DNA from: Bradyrhizobium sp. CCGUVB1N3 | GTDB lineage: Bacteria > Pseudomonadota > Alphaproteobacteria > Rhizobiales > Xanthobacteraceae | NCBI RefSeq assembly: GCF_024199925.1 | Contig: NZ_JANADR010000001.1 | Coordinates: 6,389,501-6,453,500 of the forward strand | Direction of reading: 5' to 3' | Length of the DNA: 64,000 bases | Shown here: one piece after another, positions 48,887-58,066 of the stretch | How the letters are laid out: the number at the start of each line of letters is the position of its first letter | How positions within the stretch are numbered: position 1 is the stretch's first letter | The notes under the pieces: model-generated | The model's input: the letters and a program-made list of their open reading frames with translations, nothing else | Told to the model about the DNA's origin: nothing | The model's database searches: none | Translations under genes and position numbers: made by a program

Positions 48887-49285
48887 CTAGTCTGCGGAGG
48901 CCTCAATCGCGGCCATATCGTCGTCGGAGAGACCGAAATGGTGGCCGATCTCGTGGATCAGCACGTGGCGGACGATATGGCCCAGCGTCTCCTCGTGCTC
49001 GGCCCAGTAGTCCAGGATCGGCCGGCGGTAGAGCCAGACCATGTTGGGCAGCCGCGCCACGTCGCCAAGGCTCTGCTGCGGCAGGCCGACCCCCTGGAAC
49101 AGGCCGAGCAGGTCGAACTCGCTCTCGCAGTCCATCTCGTCCAGGACCTCCTCGGTCGGGAAGTCGTCGACGCGGATGATCACGCCTTCGCAGAGATCGC
49201 GAAAGTGTTTGGGCAGGCGCTCGAAGATGTCATGCGCCACCACCTCCATTTCGGCGAGCGAAGGCGCTTTCAATTCCGTCCACAT
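48887..49285 (-). CDS. Zincin-like metallopeptidase (PF06262 type)
   Basis: 132 residues. The HExxH site is in LIHEIGHHFGLSDDDM near residue 115. The N-terminal FPTEEVLDEMDCESEFDLLG and WLYRRPILDYWAEHEETL segments match the small 'possibly zinc metallopeptidase' family. Natural substrate unknown. It is cytoplasmic (no signal). Confidence 0.9.
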   Translation of the reverse strand: MWTELKAPSLAEMEVVAHDIFERLPKHFRDLCEGVIIRVDDFPTEEVLDEMDCESEFDLLGLFQGVGLPQQSLGDVARLPNMVWLYRRPILDYWAEHEETLGHIVRHVLIHEIGHHFGLSDDDMAAIEASAD

Positions 49286-49409
49286 GCCTCCTCTTAGCGC
49301 GGGTTCCCCGGCGATGCATCCGGCTTTATGATGGCGGCAAGGTTGACGCGCGGCGCCAAAACGGGGAGCGTACGGAGCCTCGATGGGGACGGTTCAGGTG
49401 GGTGGTACG

Positions 49410-49721
49410 ATGCGGGCGGGAACAGCGGCACAGATCTTACTTTGCATGGGGTTGTTTTCGTTGTTTTTTGATTCCGGCGCGCAGGCCCAGACGACTGGTG
49501 CCGAAGTCCGGTTGGCCCAGGTCTTTTCGCCGGATGCCCCGCCGCCGCGCCGCCGGCCGCGGTTGCGGGTGGTGCCCTACGAGACGCCGGACGGGGTCTA
49601 TCCGCGGTACAATCCCGGCCCGGACGCGGTGCGGGAATGCAATGCCACCTATGTGCAGGAATATCGGCCGAGCGGCACCGTGATCGTGCCGCGCATGAGT
49701 TGCTACTGGCGGCGCGGATAA
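49410..49721 (+). CDS. Small exported protein, Pro/Arg-rich
   Basis: About 103 residues from the ATG at 49410 (GGTGGGTGG upstream; an in-frame ATG at 49383 also has GGAG). A signal peptide (about 1-26, ending AQAQ) is followed by a Pro/Arg-rich stretch (APPPRRRPRLRVVPY) and a short domain with two Cys (AVRECNATYVQEYRP, PRMSCYWRRG) that could pair. Unknown function. It is convergent with the next gene, one base apart. Confidence 0.75.
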   Translation: MRAGTAAQILLCMGLFSLFFDSGAQAQTTGAEVRLAQVFSPDAPPPRRRPRLRVVPYETPDGVYPRYNPGPDAVRECNATYVQEYRPSGTVIVPRMSCYWRRG

Positions 49722-49722
49722 A

Positions 49723-49935
49723 CTAACGGCCGCGCAGCGCGCCAATCAGGCCAACGCCGACGATGAGCGCGGAGGCGCCATAGACCAGGATCGCCATCAC
49801 CGCTTGCGCGAACGGGCTCGCCGTGCCGGCCTCGACGCCCGGTCCCTGGGCGGCGAGCGCCGCCTCCGAGCCGAACAGCGTGACCGTTGAAACAGCAAGG
49901 CGAGACACCGGCAGCCCACTGCGAGACTGTGCCAT
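49723..49935 (-). CDS. Small membrane protein, unknown
   Basis: 70 residues from the ATG at 49935, preceded by AGGAG. A weak signal-like start (to about 24, EAALAAQG) is followed by one hydrophobic helix (AQAVMAILVYGASALIVGVG). It could be a one- or two-pass membrane peptide. No homology recognised. Confidence 0.65.
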   Translation of the reverse strand: MAQSRSGLPVSRLAVSTVTLFGSEAALAAQGPGVEAGTASPFAQAVMAILVYGASALIVGVGLIGALRGR

Positions 49936-50169
49936 GACCATCTCCTGCATCTGGTCGTCCAGAAGATACGCCGATCATTGACGGTTGGTTTTGTTGGCGC
50001 AAACGAAATGTGTTGCGCAGGTCTCGAGAGCATCTGGCCGCAGATCTTTCGCGTTTGTGTCTTCGCATTCATCTTTGCGGCGCGTTCATTCATACACGAT
50101 TCAGGCCGTCGCCTCTAGCGTCCTCTCCGTGACGATTGCGTCACACAATCGAGATCAGAGGAGGACGAC

Positions 50170-50388
50170 ATGCAATCAACGAAGGTCAAGGTGCTCAGCC
50201 TCGCTGCCGTCGCAGCAGTGCTTACGTGTGCTGTGTCCGTCGAGCGTGCGCAGGCCGTATCCCTGATCAATCCCGGCGCCGCGCAAGCGGTGCAGGATGT
50301 CGCTGCTACAACGACGGAAGTGCACTGGCATGGCTGGCACCATCATCATTGGCGCTGGCACCATTGGCATCACCGTCGCTGGTGGTGA
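50170..50388 (+). CDS. Small secreted His/Trp-rich protein
   Basis: 72 residues. Signal peptide about 1-28 (ending AQA), then a short linker VSLINPGAAQAVQDVAA and a tail in which nearly every residue is His or Trp (HWHGWHHHHWRWHHWHHRRW). Such a tail should bind Zn, Cu or Ni. GAGGAGGACG before the ATG is a clear ribosome-binding site. First of three small secreted-protein genes in a row; a strong terminator follows, so it is its own transcript. Confidence 0.82.
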   Translation: MQSTKVKVLSLAAVAAVLTCAVSVERAQAVSLINPGAAQAVQDVAATTTEVHWHGWHHHHWRWHHWHHRRWW

Positions 50389-50404
50389 CGCGTCGATCGG
50401 CGGC

Positions 50405-50434
50405 AAAACAGGCCCGGATAACCGGGCCTGTTTT
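50405..50434. terminator. Rho-independent terminator
   Basis: Perfect 13-bp stem AAAACAGGCCCGG/CCGGGCCTGTTTT with a 4-nt loop, just after the His/Trp-rich gene. Confidence 0.92.
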
Positions 50435-50485
50435 CGCTTGCGGATGACGTCGCGAAGGCTCCATGCTGGCGGCATGGAGATTGTC

Positions 50486-50749
50486 ATGAAGACAGCGATC
50501 GTGATCGTCGGCGCTTTGGGACTGGCGATGGCCTTGCCGGATGCCTCGGTTGCGGCAACGTCAATCGCAATGCAGCAGCAGCCGTCGGCGCGAACAGCCG
50601 ATTTCGGCGCGCCGCGTCACGACCGATACGCACATCGCGTTCGGCACGTGCCCTATCAGCCGCACTACTACGCGCGGCCCGTCTATTATCGGCCGTATCC
50701 CTACCGTGTGCCCGCTCCCTTCGTGCTCGGCTTCGGGCCGTGGTGGTGA
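50486..50749 (+). CDS. Small secreted Tyr/Pro/His-rich protein
   Basis: 87 residues from the ATG at 50486, with GGAG 6 nt upstream. Signal peptide about 1-25 (ending SVAAT), then a mature part rich in Tyr, Arg, Pro and His (HRVRHVPYQPHYYARPVYYR, PYPYRVPAPFVLGFGPWW). No domain known. The aromatic tail resembles those of cell-surface or cuticle-like small proteins. Confidence 0.72.
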   Translation: MKTAIVIVGALGLAMALPDASVAATSIAMQQQPSARTADFGAPRHDRYAHRVRHVPYQPHYYARPVYYRPYPYRVPAPFVLGFGPWW

Positions 50750-50957
50750 CGGCGCGCTCTTGCTTGGCGCAACTTCACACACTCTCGCAGCGCTCCGCCG
50801 CAGCCGATCTGCCGGAATGTGATTCATTCATGAGGGGTTCACGTCGCTGTCCCTAATTTAATCTGGGGAGCGACCGCACATGAACAGCGCCCGCCAAGCC
50901 CGCCTCGCACTTCGAGGCGGAGCTCACAACCGCGCTGTCCAGATCCAGGAGGGTTTG

Positions 50958-51518
50958 ATGCTGAGGAGTCTTGATCCCCGGGCAAGCGTGATCCGCTTGT
51001 TCGGACTTGCGGCCGTGGCAGCGCTGGTGCTGTCGGCAGGGATTGCGCAGCGCGCCGAGGCGCTGACCCCAATCAATCCGGTCGCCTTACCGGCAGCGAA
51101 GGCCGCTACCGAAGACATGGTCACGCAGGTTCGTCACGGTGGTGGCGGTGGTGGCTTCCGTGGTGGTGGCGGTTTTCACGGTGGCGGAGGCTTTCATGGC
51201 GGTGGCGGTGCGCATTTCGGCGGCTTCCACGGTGGGGGTTTCCACGGCGGTGGCTTCCGCGCCGCGCCGGCATTTCACGGTGGCGGCTCTCGTTATGGCG
51301 GCTTCCGCTATGGCGGATATCACCGTCACTGGGGCTATCGTCCCTCTTACGGCTATCGCCACTTCCACCGGCGCTACTACTACGGCGGCTACTATCCCTA
51401 TTACAGCTATCCGCGCCGCTGCCGGGTGATCTGGACCTATTGGGGCCCGCGCCGCATCTGCCGGTGGCACCATTGGCATCGCTGGCATCACTGGCACCGG
51501 CCGTACCGTTATTGGTGA
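50958..51518 (+). CDS. Secreted Gly/His/Tyr/Trp-rich protein
   Basis: 186 residues from the ATG at 50958, preceded by CAGGAGGG. Signal peptide about 1-35 (ending AEA), then LTPINPVALPAAKAATEDMV, a Gly-rich block with repeated GGFHGGG units (about 60-115), a Tyr-rich block (YGYRHFHRRYYYGGYYPYY) and a His/Trp C-terminus (RWHHWHRWHHWHRPYRYW). The linker (INPxxxxAA) is shared with the first gene in this cluster. The GGFHGGG repeats suggest a flexible, metal-binding or surface-forming role. Confidence 0.82.
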   Translation: MLRSLDPRASVIRLFGLAAVAALVLSAGIAQRAEALTPINPVALPAAKAATEDMVTQVRHGGGGGGFRGGGGFHGGGGFHGGGGAHFGGFHGGGFHGGGFRAAPAFHGGGSRYGGFRYGGYHRHWGYRPSYGYRHFHRRYYYGGYYPYYSYPRRCRVIWTYWGPRRICRWHHWHRWHHWHRPYRYW

Positions 51519-51543
51519 TGTGAAGCGCAACGGCTGAATCGAG

Positions 51544-51566
51544 AAGGGCGCCCGCGAGGCGCCCTT
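51544..51566 (+). terminator. Rho-independent-type hairpin
   Basis: 9-bp perfect stem AAGGGCGCC/GGCGCCCTT with a 5-nt loop, 26 bp after the Gly/His-rich gene; a short GGTTTG follows rather than a long T-run, and it also faces the convergent gene at 51585. Confidence 0.7.
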
Positions 51567-51584
51567 GGTTTGCGCTGCGTCAGC

Positions 51585-51794
51585 TCAGAGCCAATCCTTG
51601 AGCTTCCAGGATGCAGACTTCCAGCGCATCAGATTGTCGAGCTTCCATTGCCGGAACATCGCCGGCGGCCAGCGGCTGAGGCGCGAGGTCTCCTCGACCT
51701 CAGGCTTGGCGACGACGCGCAACGGCGTCGCGCGCCGCCGATGCTGGCGTGTCGCGTCGCTGACGAGATCGACATATTCGGGCTTGTTGGCCAT
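51585..51794 (-). CDS. Small basic protein, unknown
   Basis: 69 residues, rich in Arg, Lys and Trp (QHRRRATPLRVVAKPEVEET, SRLSRWPPAMFRQWKLDNLM, RWKSASWKLKDWL). No hydrophobic helix. It may be a conserved nucleoid- or ribosome-associated small protein, but nothing specific is visible. Position between leuC and the terminator supports a real gene; coding evidence is modest. Confidence 0.55.
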   Translation of the reverse strand: MANKPEYVDLVSDATRQHRRRATPLRVVAKPEVEETSRLSRWPPAMFRQWKLDNLMRWKSASWKLKDWL

Positions 51795-51892
51795 GGCCTT
51801 TTCATCCTCGCGAGCTCGTCGCGAGGATGAAGTCTTGGGGCATGCCGCTTAAGGCACGCTTGCCCGGATCGTTAGAATTGCGCGGGAGTGGC

Positions 51893-53299
<1,407 letters not shown>

Positions 53300-53333
53300 G
53301 AGCGTGAGCTCCGGGAATGTTGTGAGCGGAAGA

Positions 53334-53386
53334 GCGCGCCTTACGCGCGGGGCAACAAAATCGTCAGCGCAGCGTTTAAGCTGCGC
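53334..53386 (-). promoter_or_regulatory. Two hairpins in the leuC leader
   Basis: GCGCAGC/GCTGCGC perfect 7-bp stem with a 6-nt loop (53367-53386) that overlaps the stop of the upstream small frame, and a second stem GCGCG...CGCGC type at about 53334-53348 followed by leuC. On the transcribed strand the first is followed by TGACGATTTTG, a weak T-run. Might act in attenuation, but no Leu codon run was found. Confidence 0.4.
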
Positions 53387-53504
53387 GTCTAAGCTCTGAC
53401 GTTGCCGAGGTCGCAAAGCGTCCGAAGAACCGGCCAGGCAGCCGCGAGCGATCGTCGATGACGATGCGTTTGATGGGCTCGTTGCTGGTCCGATCTGGAA
53501 ACAT
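53376..53504 (-). CDS. Possible small upstream ORF in the leuC leader
   Basis: 42 residues: [20 protein letters not shown] then [20 protein letters not shown] and AA, ending at a TAA in the leader hairpin. The start codon lies in the palindrome CTGGAAACATTCCAG (plus strand, about 53495-53509), which could be an operator, and TATATATTCC just upstream could be a -10-like element. Only two Leu residues, so it is not a classical Leu attenuator. Basic, Arg-rich product. Too short to judge by length. Confidence 0.4.
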   Translation of the reverse strand: MFPDRTSNEPIKRIVIDDRSRLPGRFFGRFATSATSELRRAA

Positions 53505-53567
53505 TCCAGGAATATATAGCAGGCCGATTTGGAAGCGCGAGGGCTTTCAATGCACGCACAGGACATG

Positions 53568-53673
53568 CCCCTCACCCTGAGGAGCGCGCCTTGGCGCGCG
53601 TCTCGAAGGGCGAGGCCACAGACCGGGGCCTTCATCCTTCGAGACGCGCGTTCCGCGCTCCTCAGGATGAGGG
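53568..53673. repeat. Palindromic intergenic repeat, family B, copy 3
   Basis: CCCTCACCCTGAGGAGCGCG...GTCTCGAAGGGCGAGGCC then CATCCTTCGAGACGCGCG...CGCTCCTCAGGATGAGGG. It separates the leuC leader from the rplS terminator. Confidence 0.85.
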
Positions 53674-53705
53674 ACTGGCACTACAGGCTTGGCGTGAGTG
53701 CAACA

Positions 53706-53736
53706 AAAAAGCGCGGAGCCAAGCCCCGCGCTTTTT
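53706..53736. terminator. Terminator after rplS
   Basis: Stem AAAAAGCGCGG/CCGCGCTTTTT with a 9-nt loop. It lies just left of the rplS stop and ends the ffh-rpsP-rimM-trmD-rplS transcript; the A/T flanks make it usable in both directions. Confidence 0.9.
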
Positions 53737-53758
53737 GTCGATCCGCCTATTGCGAAGA

Positions 53759-54139
53759 TTACTCGTTGACTGCAGTCGCGCGGTCCTGCTTCTCGACGAT
53801 GCGGGCCGACTTGCCGCGGAGATTGCGCAGGTAATAGAGCTTGGCGCGACGCACCTTGCCGCGACGCACCACCTTGATCGAGTCGATCATCGGGGAGAGC
53901 AGCGGGAACACGCGCTCGACGCCCTCGCCGTAGGAGATCTTGCGCACGGTGAAGCTCTCGTTGAGGCCACCACCGGAACGGCCGATGCAGACGCCTTCAT
54001 AGGCCTGCACGCGGGTGCGGTCGCCTTCGACGACCTTCACGTTGACGATCACGGTGTCGCCGGGGGCGAATTCCGGAATCTCCTTACCGGCGGAGAGCTT
54101 GTCGAATTGCTCTTTTTCGAGCTGCTTGATCAGGTTCAT
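53759..54139 (-). CDS. rplS: 50S ribosomal protein L19
   Basis: 126 residues. L19 sits at the 30S-50S interface. The core [40 protein letters not shown] and the signature [20 protein letters not shown] are present, with [19 protein letters not shown]. It is the last gene of the trmD operon; 110 bp separate it from trmD. Confidence 0.98.
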   Translation of the reverse strand: MNLIKQLEKEQFDKLSAGKEIPEFAPGDTVIVNVKVVEGDRTRVQAYEGVCIGRSGGGLNESFTVRKISYGEGVERVFPLLSPMIDSIKVVRRGKVRRAKLYYLRNLRGKSARIVEKQDRATAVNE

Positions 54140-54249
54140 GGGTAATTCTCCATCGGCGCGCCCAGCCGAATAAAGAGGGGGCTGCGCGAAATTCGTCTAT
54201 CCAGCCATTGCGGATTTGGCCGCTCCTATAAGGCAAGCGGGAGCGTTTG

Positions 54250-54996
54250 TCACCCGTCTGTCGTGTTTTTTGGCGTTTTTTGGCCGGAGGCCCGATTCGC
54301 CGCTTTTTCCCACAGATCCGGCCGCCGGGCGGCCGTCAGGGCCTCGGATTCGGCCCGCCGCCAGGCCGCGACTTTGGCGTGATCGCCGGAGGTCAGGATT
54401 TGGGGGATCGGAACTCCCTCAAACAGTTGCGGACGGGTGTACTGGGGATACTCCAAAAGGCCGTCCGAGAAGCTTTCATCGGTTCCCGAGGCCTCCTTGC
54501 CCATCACCCCCGGCAGCAGCCGGACGCAGGCGTCGATCAGCGCCAGCGCGGCGATTTCCCCGCCTGAGAGCACGTAATCGCCGATCGAGACCTCCTCGAG
54601 GCCCCGTCCGTCGATCACCCGCTGGTCGATCCCCTCGAACCGGCCACAGACGATCAGGGGGCCCGGGCGCTGTGCCAGCTCGACGACGCGGGCCTGGGTC
54701 AGTGGCCGACCGCGGGGGCTCATCAGCAGCTTTGGCCGCTCCGGGCCGATTTCGGCGGCATCGATGGCCGCGGCCAGGACATCCGCCCGCAGCACCATGC
54801 CCGGCCCGCCCCCGGCCGGCGTGTCGTCGACGCTGCGGTGACGATCGGTCGCGGACGCGCGGATGTCCCGCGCCTCGAGCTCCCAGAGGCCCGTGGCCAG
54901 CGCCCGGCCGGCGAGGCTCACGCCGAGCGGCCCCGGAAACATCTCCGGAAACAGCGTCAGCACCGTCGCGCGCCAGGGTGAGGAGGAGGTTGTCAT
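54250..54996 (-). CDS. trmD: tRNA (guanine37-N1)-methyltransferase
   Basis: 248 residues from the ATG at 54996. SPOUT-fold enzyme that makes m1G37. Signatures: [39 protein letters not shown], the knot segments [15 protein letters not shown] and [13 protein letters not shown], then [20 protein letters not shown] and the Arg/Asp-containing [16 protein letters not shown]. Longer starts upstream would be read from repeat C sequence. Confidence 0.97.
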   Translation of the reverse strand: MTTSSSPWRATVLTLFPEMFPGPLGVSLAGRALATGLWELEARDIRASATDRHRSVDDTPAGGGPGMVLRADVLAAAIDAAEIGPERPKLLMSPRGRPLTQARVVELAQRPGPLIVCGRFEGIDQRVIDGRGLEEVSIGDYVLSGGEIAALALIDACVRLLPGVMGKEASGTDESFSDGLLEYPQYTRPQLFEGVPIPQILTSGDHAKVAAWRRAESEALTAARRPDLWEKAANRASGQKTPKNTTDG

Positions 54997-55070
54997 TGCT
55001 TTCCAATTTTCGTTGTCACGGACAAGCGACTTGCCCGCCGTAGCTCGAAGAGCGAAGGCGGAAGCGCGAG

Positions 55071-55174
55071 CCCGGGACCCATAACCACCGCAGTTAGTTT
55101 TGCGATGGCTGGCCGCCAGCTTAGCCAAAAACCACGGCCTGTGGTTATGGGTCCCGGCCTTCGTCGGGACGACT
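55071..55174. repeat. Intergenic repeat, family C, copy 3, overlapping the rimM 3' end
   Basis: CCCGGGACCCATAACCAC...GTGGTTATGGGTCCCGGCC and CGTCGGGACGAC. Inverted arms GGGACCCATAACCAC/GTGGTTATGGGTCCC are nearly perfect. The right arm overlaps the last codons of rimM (stop at 55145). Confidence 0.85.
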
Positions 55175-55702
55175 CGTGGAGGAGTCCTTGTCCCGCTCTT
55201 CGCCGTCGATCTCCTGCGGCAGCGCGATCACCACGCGGCCGCCTGCAAGATCGACTTCCGGCACCACCGCGTTGGAGAACGGCAGCAGCAGCGTCGTGCC
55301 TTTCGGCGGGGCGATCTCGATGATGTCTCCGGCGCCGAAATTATGGATCGCGACGACGCGGCCGAGCGCATCCCCGGCCGTGGTGACGGCGGCGAGCCCG
55401 ATCAGATCGGTGTGGTAATATTCGTCCTCGTCGGTCGCGGGCAGTTTTTCGCGCGCGACGTAGAGCTCGATGCCGTTGAGCCGTTCGGCCTCATCGCGGG
55501 TCGTGACGCCCTTGAACGTCGCGACCAGATGATCCTTGGCCTCGCGCGCCTGCGCAACCTCGAACTGGCGCTTGCCGTCCTTGGTGACAAGCGGACCATA
55601 GCGCCGCACGGCAAAGGGATCTTCGGTGAAGGTCCACAATTTGACCGCGCCGCGCACACCATGCGCGGCGCCGATCCGCGCGACGCAGATGAGCTGAGAC
55701 AT
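55145..55702 (-). CDS. rimM: Ribosome maturation factor RimM
   Basis: 185 residues. Helps mature the 30S head. N-terminal [20 protein letters not shown], the RimM domain ([20 protein letters not shown]), then the PRC-barrel part with [11 protein letters not shown] and [38 protein letters not shown]. The C-terminal tail [13 protein letters not shown] is encoded by a family C repeat, which supplies the stop codon. The gene lies between rpsP (with a family B repeat in the gap) and trmD. Confidence 0.96.
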   Translation of the reverse strand: MSQLICVARIGAAHGVRGAVKLWTFTEDPFAVRRYGPLVTKDGKRQFEVAQAREAKDHLVATFKGVTTRDEAERLNGIELYVAREKLPATDEDEYYHTDLIGLAAVTTAGDALGRVVAIHNFGAGDIIEIAPPKGTTLLLPFSNAVVPEVDLAGGRVVIALPQEIDGEERDKDSSTSRPDEGRDP

Positions 55703-55711
55703 CAGGTGGCC

Positions 55712-55815
55712 TCACCCTTCGAGACGCACGCTTGCGCGCGCTCCTCAGGATGAGGAGAAAGACCCTCATGCTGAGGAGCACGGCGAAAGCCGTGCGTCTC
55801 GAAGCATGAAGGCCC
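55712..55815. repeat. Palindromic intergenic repeat, family B, copy 4, inside the ffh-rplS operon
   Basis: TCACCCTTCGAGACGCACGC...GCGCTCCTCAGGATGAGG then CCCTCATGCTGAGGAGCACGG...CCGTGCGTCTCGAAGCATGA. It fills the gap between rimM and rpsP. Confidence 0.88.
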
Positions 55816-55830
55816 GGCCATCGAAGCGGC

Positions 55831-56163
55831 TTACGCCTTCGCGGCGGCTTCGGCCTGCGCCTTGCGCTCCTTGCGCGGCACGGCCTTCTGCGGGTTGCTG
55901 CGCGCTTCGCGCTTCTTGACGCCGGCGGCGTCCAGGAAACGCATCACGCGGTCCGACGGCTGCGCGCCCTTGGCGAGCCAGGCCTTCACCTTGTCCATGT
56001 CGAGCTTCAGCCGGGTCTCGTTGTCCTTCGGCAGCAGCGGGTTGAAATGGCCGAGGCGCTCGATGAAGCGGCCATCGCGCGGGAAGCGCGAGTCGGCGAC
56101 GACGACGTGATAGACGGGGCGCTTCTTGGTGCCCGCGCGCGCGAGGCGGATAACGACTGACAT
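55831..56163 (-). CDS. rpsP: 30S ribosomal protein S16
   Basis: 110 residues; the core (about 1-80) has [40 protein letters not shown] and [21 protein letters not shown] Lys/Ala-rich tail (about 85-110) extends it, as in many alphaproteobacteria. Essential small-subunit protein. Second gene of the operon after ffh. Confidence 0.97.
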   Translation of the reverse strand: MSVVIRLARAGTKKRPVYHVVVADSRFPRDGRFIERLGHFNPLLPKDNETRLKLDMDKVKAWLAKGAQPSDRVMRFLDAAGVKKREARSNPQKAVPRKERKAQAEAAAKA

Positions 56164-56241
56164 TCTGGTCTCCTGAGTAGCTGTTAATTCAAAGGTTGGT
56201 TTGGTTCGTCATTGCGAGTTGCTTCGCGATGACGGGTGAAC

Positions 56242-57798
56242 TCACTTCTTCTTCCCCAGTCCGGGGAAGCCGCCGAGCCCGGGCAGGGTCGGCTTGTTGC
56301 TGAGGCCCGTGAGCCCCGGCACATTCGGTAGGCCTTGGCGCAGGCCCGCGGGCAGGTCCTTCGGCAGGTTGGGCAGGCCCTGTCCGCCGCCCGCGCCTTG
56401 CATCTTCTCCTGCAACGCCTTCATCTCTTCGGGCGAAGGCATCTTCATGCCGCCGCCAAAGCCCATGGCCTGCGCGATACCGGCGAGCGGGCCGCGCTTG
56501 CCCGAGCCCATGGCCTTCATCACGTCGGCCATGTTCCGGTGCATCTTGAGCAGCTTGTTGACGTGCTCGACGCTCTGGCCGCTTCCGGCTGCGATGCGCT
56601 TCTTGCGGCTCGCCTTGAGCAGGTCGGGGTGCCGACGCTCCTCGCGCGTCATCGAATCGATGATCGCGACCTGGCGCTTCAGAATCTTGTCGTCGATCCC
56701 TGCGGCGGCGATCTGGTTCTTCATCTTGGAGATGCCGGGCATCATGCCCATCAGCCCGCTGATGCCGCCCATATTCGCCATCTGCGAGAGCTGCTCGCGC
56801 ATGTCGTTGAGGTCGAACTGGCCCTTGCGCATCCGCTCGGCGGTGCGCGCGGCCTTCTCGGCGTCGATGTTGGCGGCGGCCCGCTCGACCAGCGACACCA
56901 CGTCGCCCATGCCGAGGATGCGGCCTGCGATACGGTCGGGGTGGAAGTCTTCCAGCGCGTCGGTCTTTTCGCCGGTGCCGATCAGCTTGATCGGCTTGCC
57001 GGTGACCGCGCGCATCGACAGTGCAGCGCCGCCGCGGCCGTCGCCATCCACTCTTGTCAGCACGATACCGGTGAGGCCGACGCGCTGATCGAACGAGCGC
57101 GCGAGGTTCACCGCGTCCTGGCCGGTGAGGCTATCCGCGACCAGCAGCACCTCGTGCGGATTTGCGGCGGCTTTGATCGCGGCGGCCTCCGCCATCATCT
57201 CTTCGTCGAGCGTGGTACGGCCGGCGGTGTCGAGCAGCACGATGTCGTAGCCGCCGAGCTTGCCGGCTTCCAGCGCGCGCTTCGCAATCTGCGGCGGCTG
57301 CTGGCCCGCGACGATCGGCAGCGTCGGAATGTCGAGGTCACGGCCGAGCACGGCGAGCTGCTCCATCGCCGCCGGACGGTAGACGTCGAGGGAAGCCATC
57401 AGCACCTTGCGCTTGTCGCGCTGGACGAGGCGGCGGGCGAGCTTTGCGGTGGTCGTCGTCTTACCGGAGCCCTGCAGGCCGACCATCATGATCGGCACCG
57501 GCGGCACGGAATTCACGTCGATGGTCTGGCCTTCGGCGCCGAGCGTGTTGATCAGCTCGTCATGGACGATCTTGACGACCATCTGGCCGGGCGTCACCGA
57601 CTTCACGACGGTGGCGCCGATCGCCTGCTCGCGGACGCGCTCGGTGAAGCTGCGCACCACTTCGAGCGCAACGTCGGCTTCCAGCAGCGCGCGGCGCACC
57701 TCGCGCATCGCGGCGTCGACGTCCTTTTCGGTCAGCGCCCCGCGCCCCGTCAGACGATCGAGGATGCCGCCAAGCCTTTCCGACAGATTGTCGAACAA
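56242..57798 (-). CDS. ffh: Signal recognition particle GTPase Ffh
   Basis: 518 residues. Starts at the TTG at 57798 (AAAGGA upstream), giving FDNLSERLGGILDRLTGRG after the initiator; no ATG start fits and the upstream frame is not Ffh-like. NG domain GTPase: GLQGSGKTTTTAKLARRLVQ near 110, DTAGRTTLDEEMMAEAAAIK, TRVDGDGRGGAALSM, KLIGTGEKTDALEDF. M domain (about 310-480): MRKGQFDLNDMREQLSQM, methionine-rich and RNA-binding RKKRIAAGSGQSVEHVNKLL. The Gly/Pro-rich tail (LGGFPGLGKKK) is typical of rhizobia. First gene of the rpsP-rimM-trmD-rplS locus. Confidence 0.96.
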   Translation of the reverse strand: MFDNLSERLGGILDRLTGRGALTEKDVDAAMREVRRALLEADVALEVVRSFTERVREQAIGATVVKSVTPGQMVVKIVHDELINTLGAEGQTIDVNSVPPVPIMMVGLQGSGKTTTTAKLARRLVQRDKRKVLMASLDVYRPAAMEQLAVLGRDLDIPTLPIVAGQQPPQIAKRALEAGKLGGYDIVLLDTAGRTTLDEEMMAEAAAIKAAANPHEVLLVADSLTGQDAVNLARSFDQRVGLTGIVLTRVDGDGRGGAALSMRAVTGKPIKLIGTGEKTDALEDFHPDRIAGRILGMGDVVSLVERAAANIDAEKAARTAERMRKGQFDLNDMREQLSQMANMGGISGLMGMMPGISKMKNQIAAAGIDDKILKRQVAIIDSMTREERRHPDLLKASRKKRIAAGSGQSVEHVNKLLKMHRNMADVMKAMGSGKRGPLAGIAQAMGFGGGMKMPSPEEMKALQEKMQGAGGGQGLPNLPKDLPAGLRQGLPNVPGLTGLSNKPTLPGLGGFPGLGKKK

Positions 57799-58066
57799 TG
57801 GAGTCGTCCTTTGTCCTGCTCGCGAAAAATACGATCTTCCAAACACCTTTGCGCCCGAGGGCGCATCGCGCTGTCGGGCGTTGACCTCCGGCCTCCAGGG
57901 CCAGTCGGCGGGTCGAAAAGAAAGCCTTTCCGAGAAGTGGTGCGGCCTTAAACCCCCGCAAGGCACAAAAGTCAAGGAAACAAGCCGGAATGCGGCATCT
58001 TGAAGGGGTCGGTTCGGCTGCTTATTCCATGCCGGAACCCAATTTTGGGGCCAATCGGGCCGTGAA

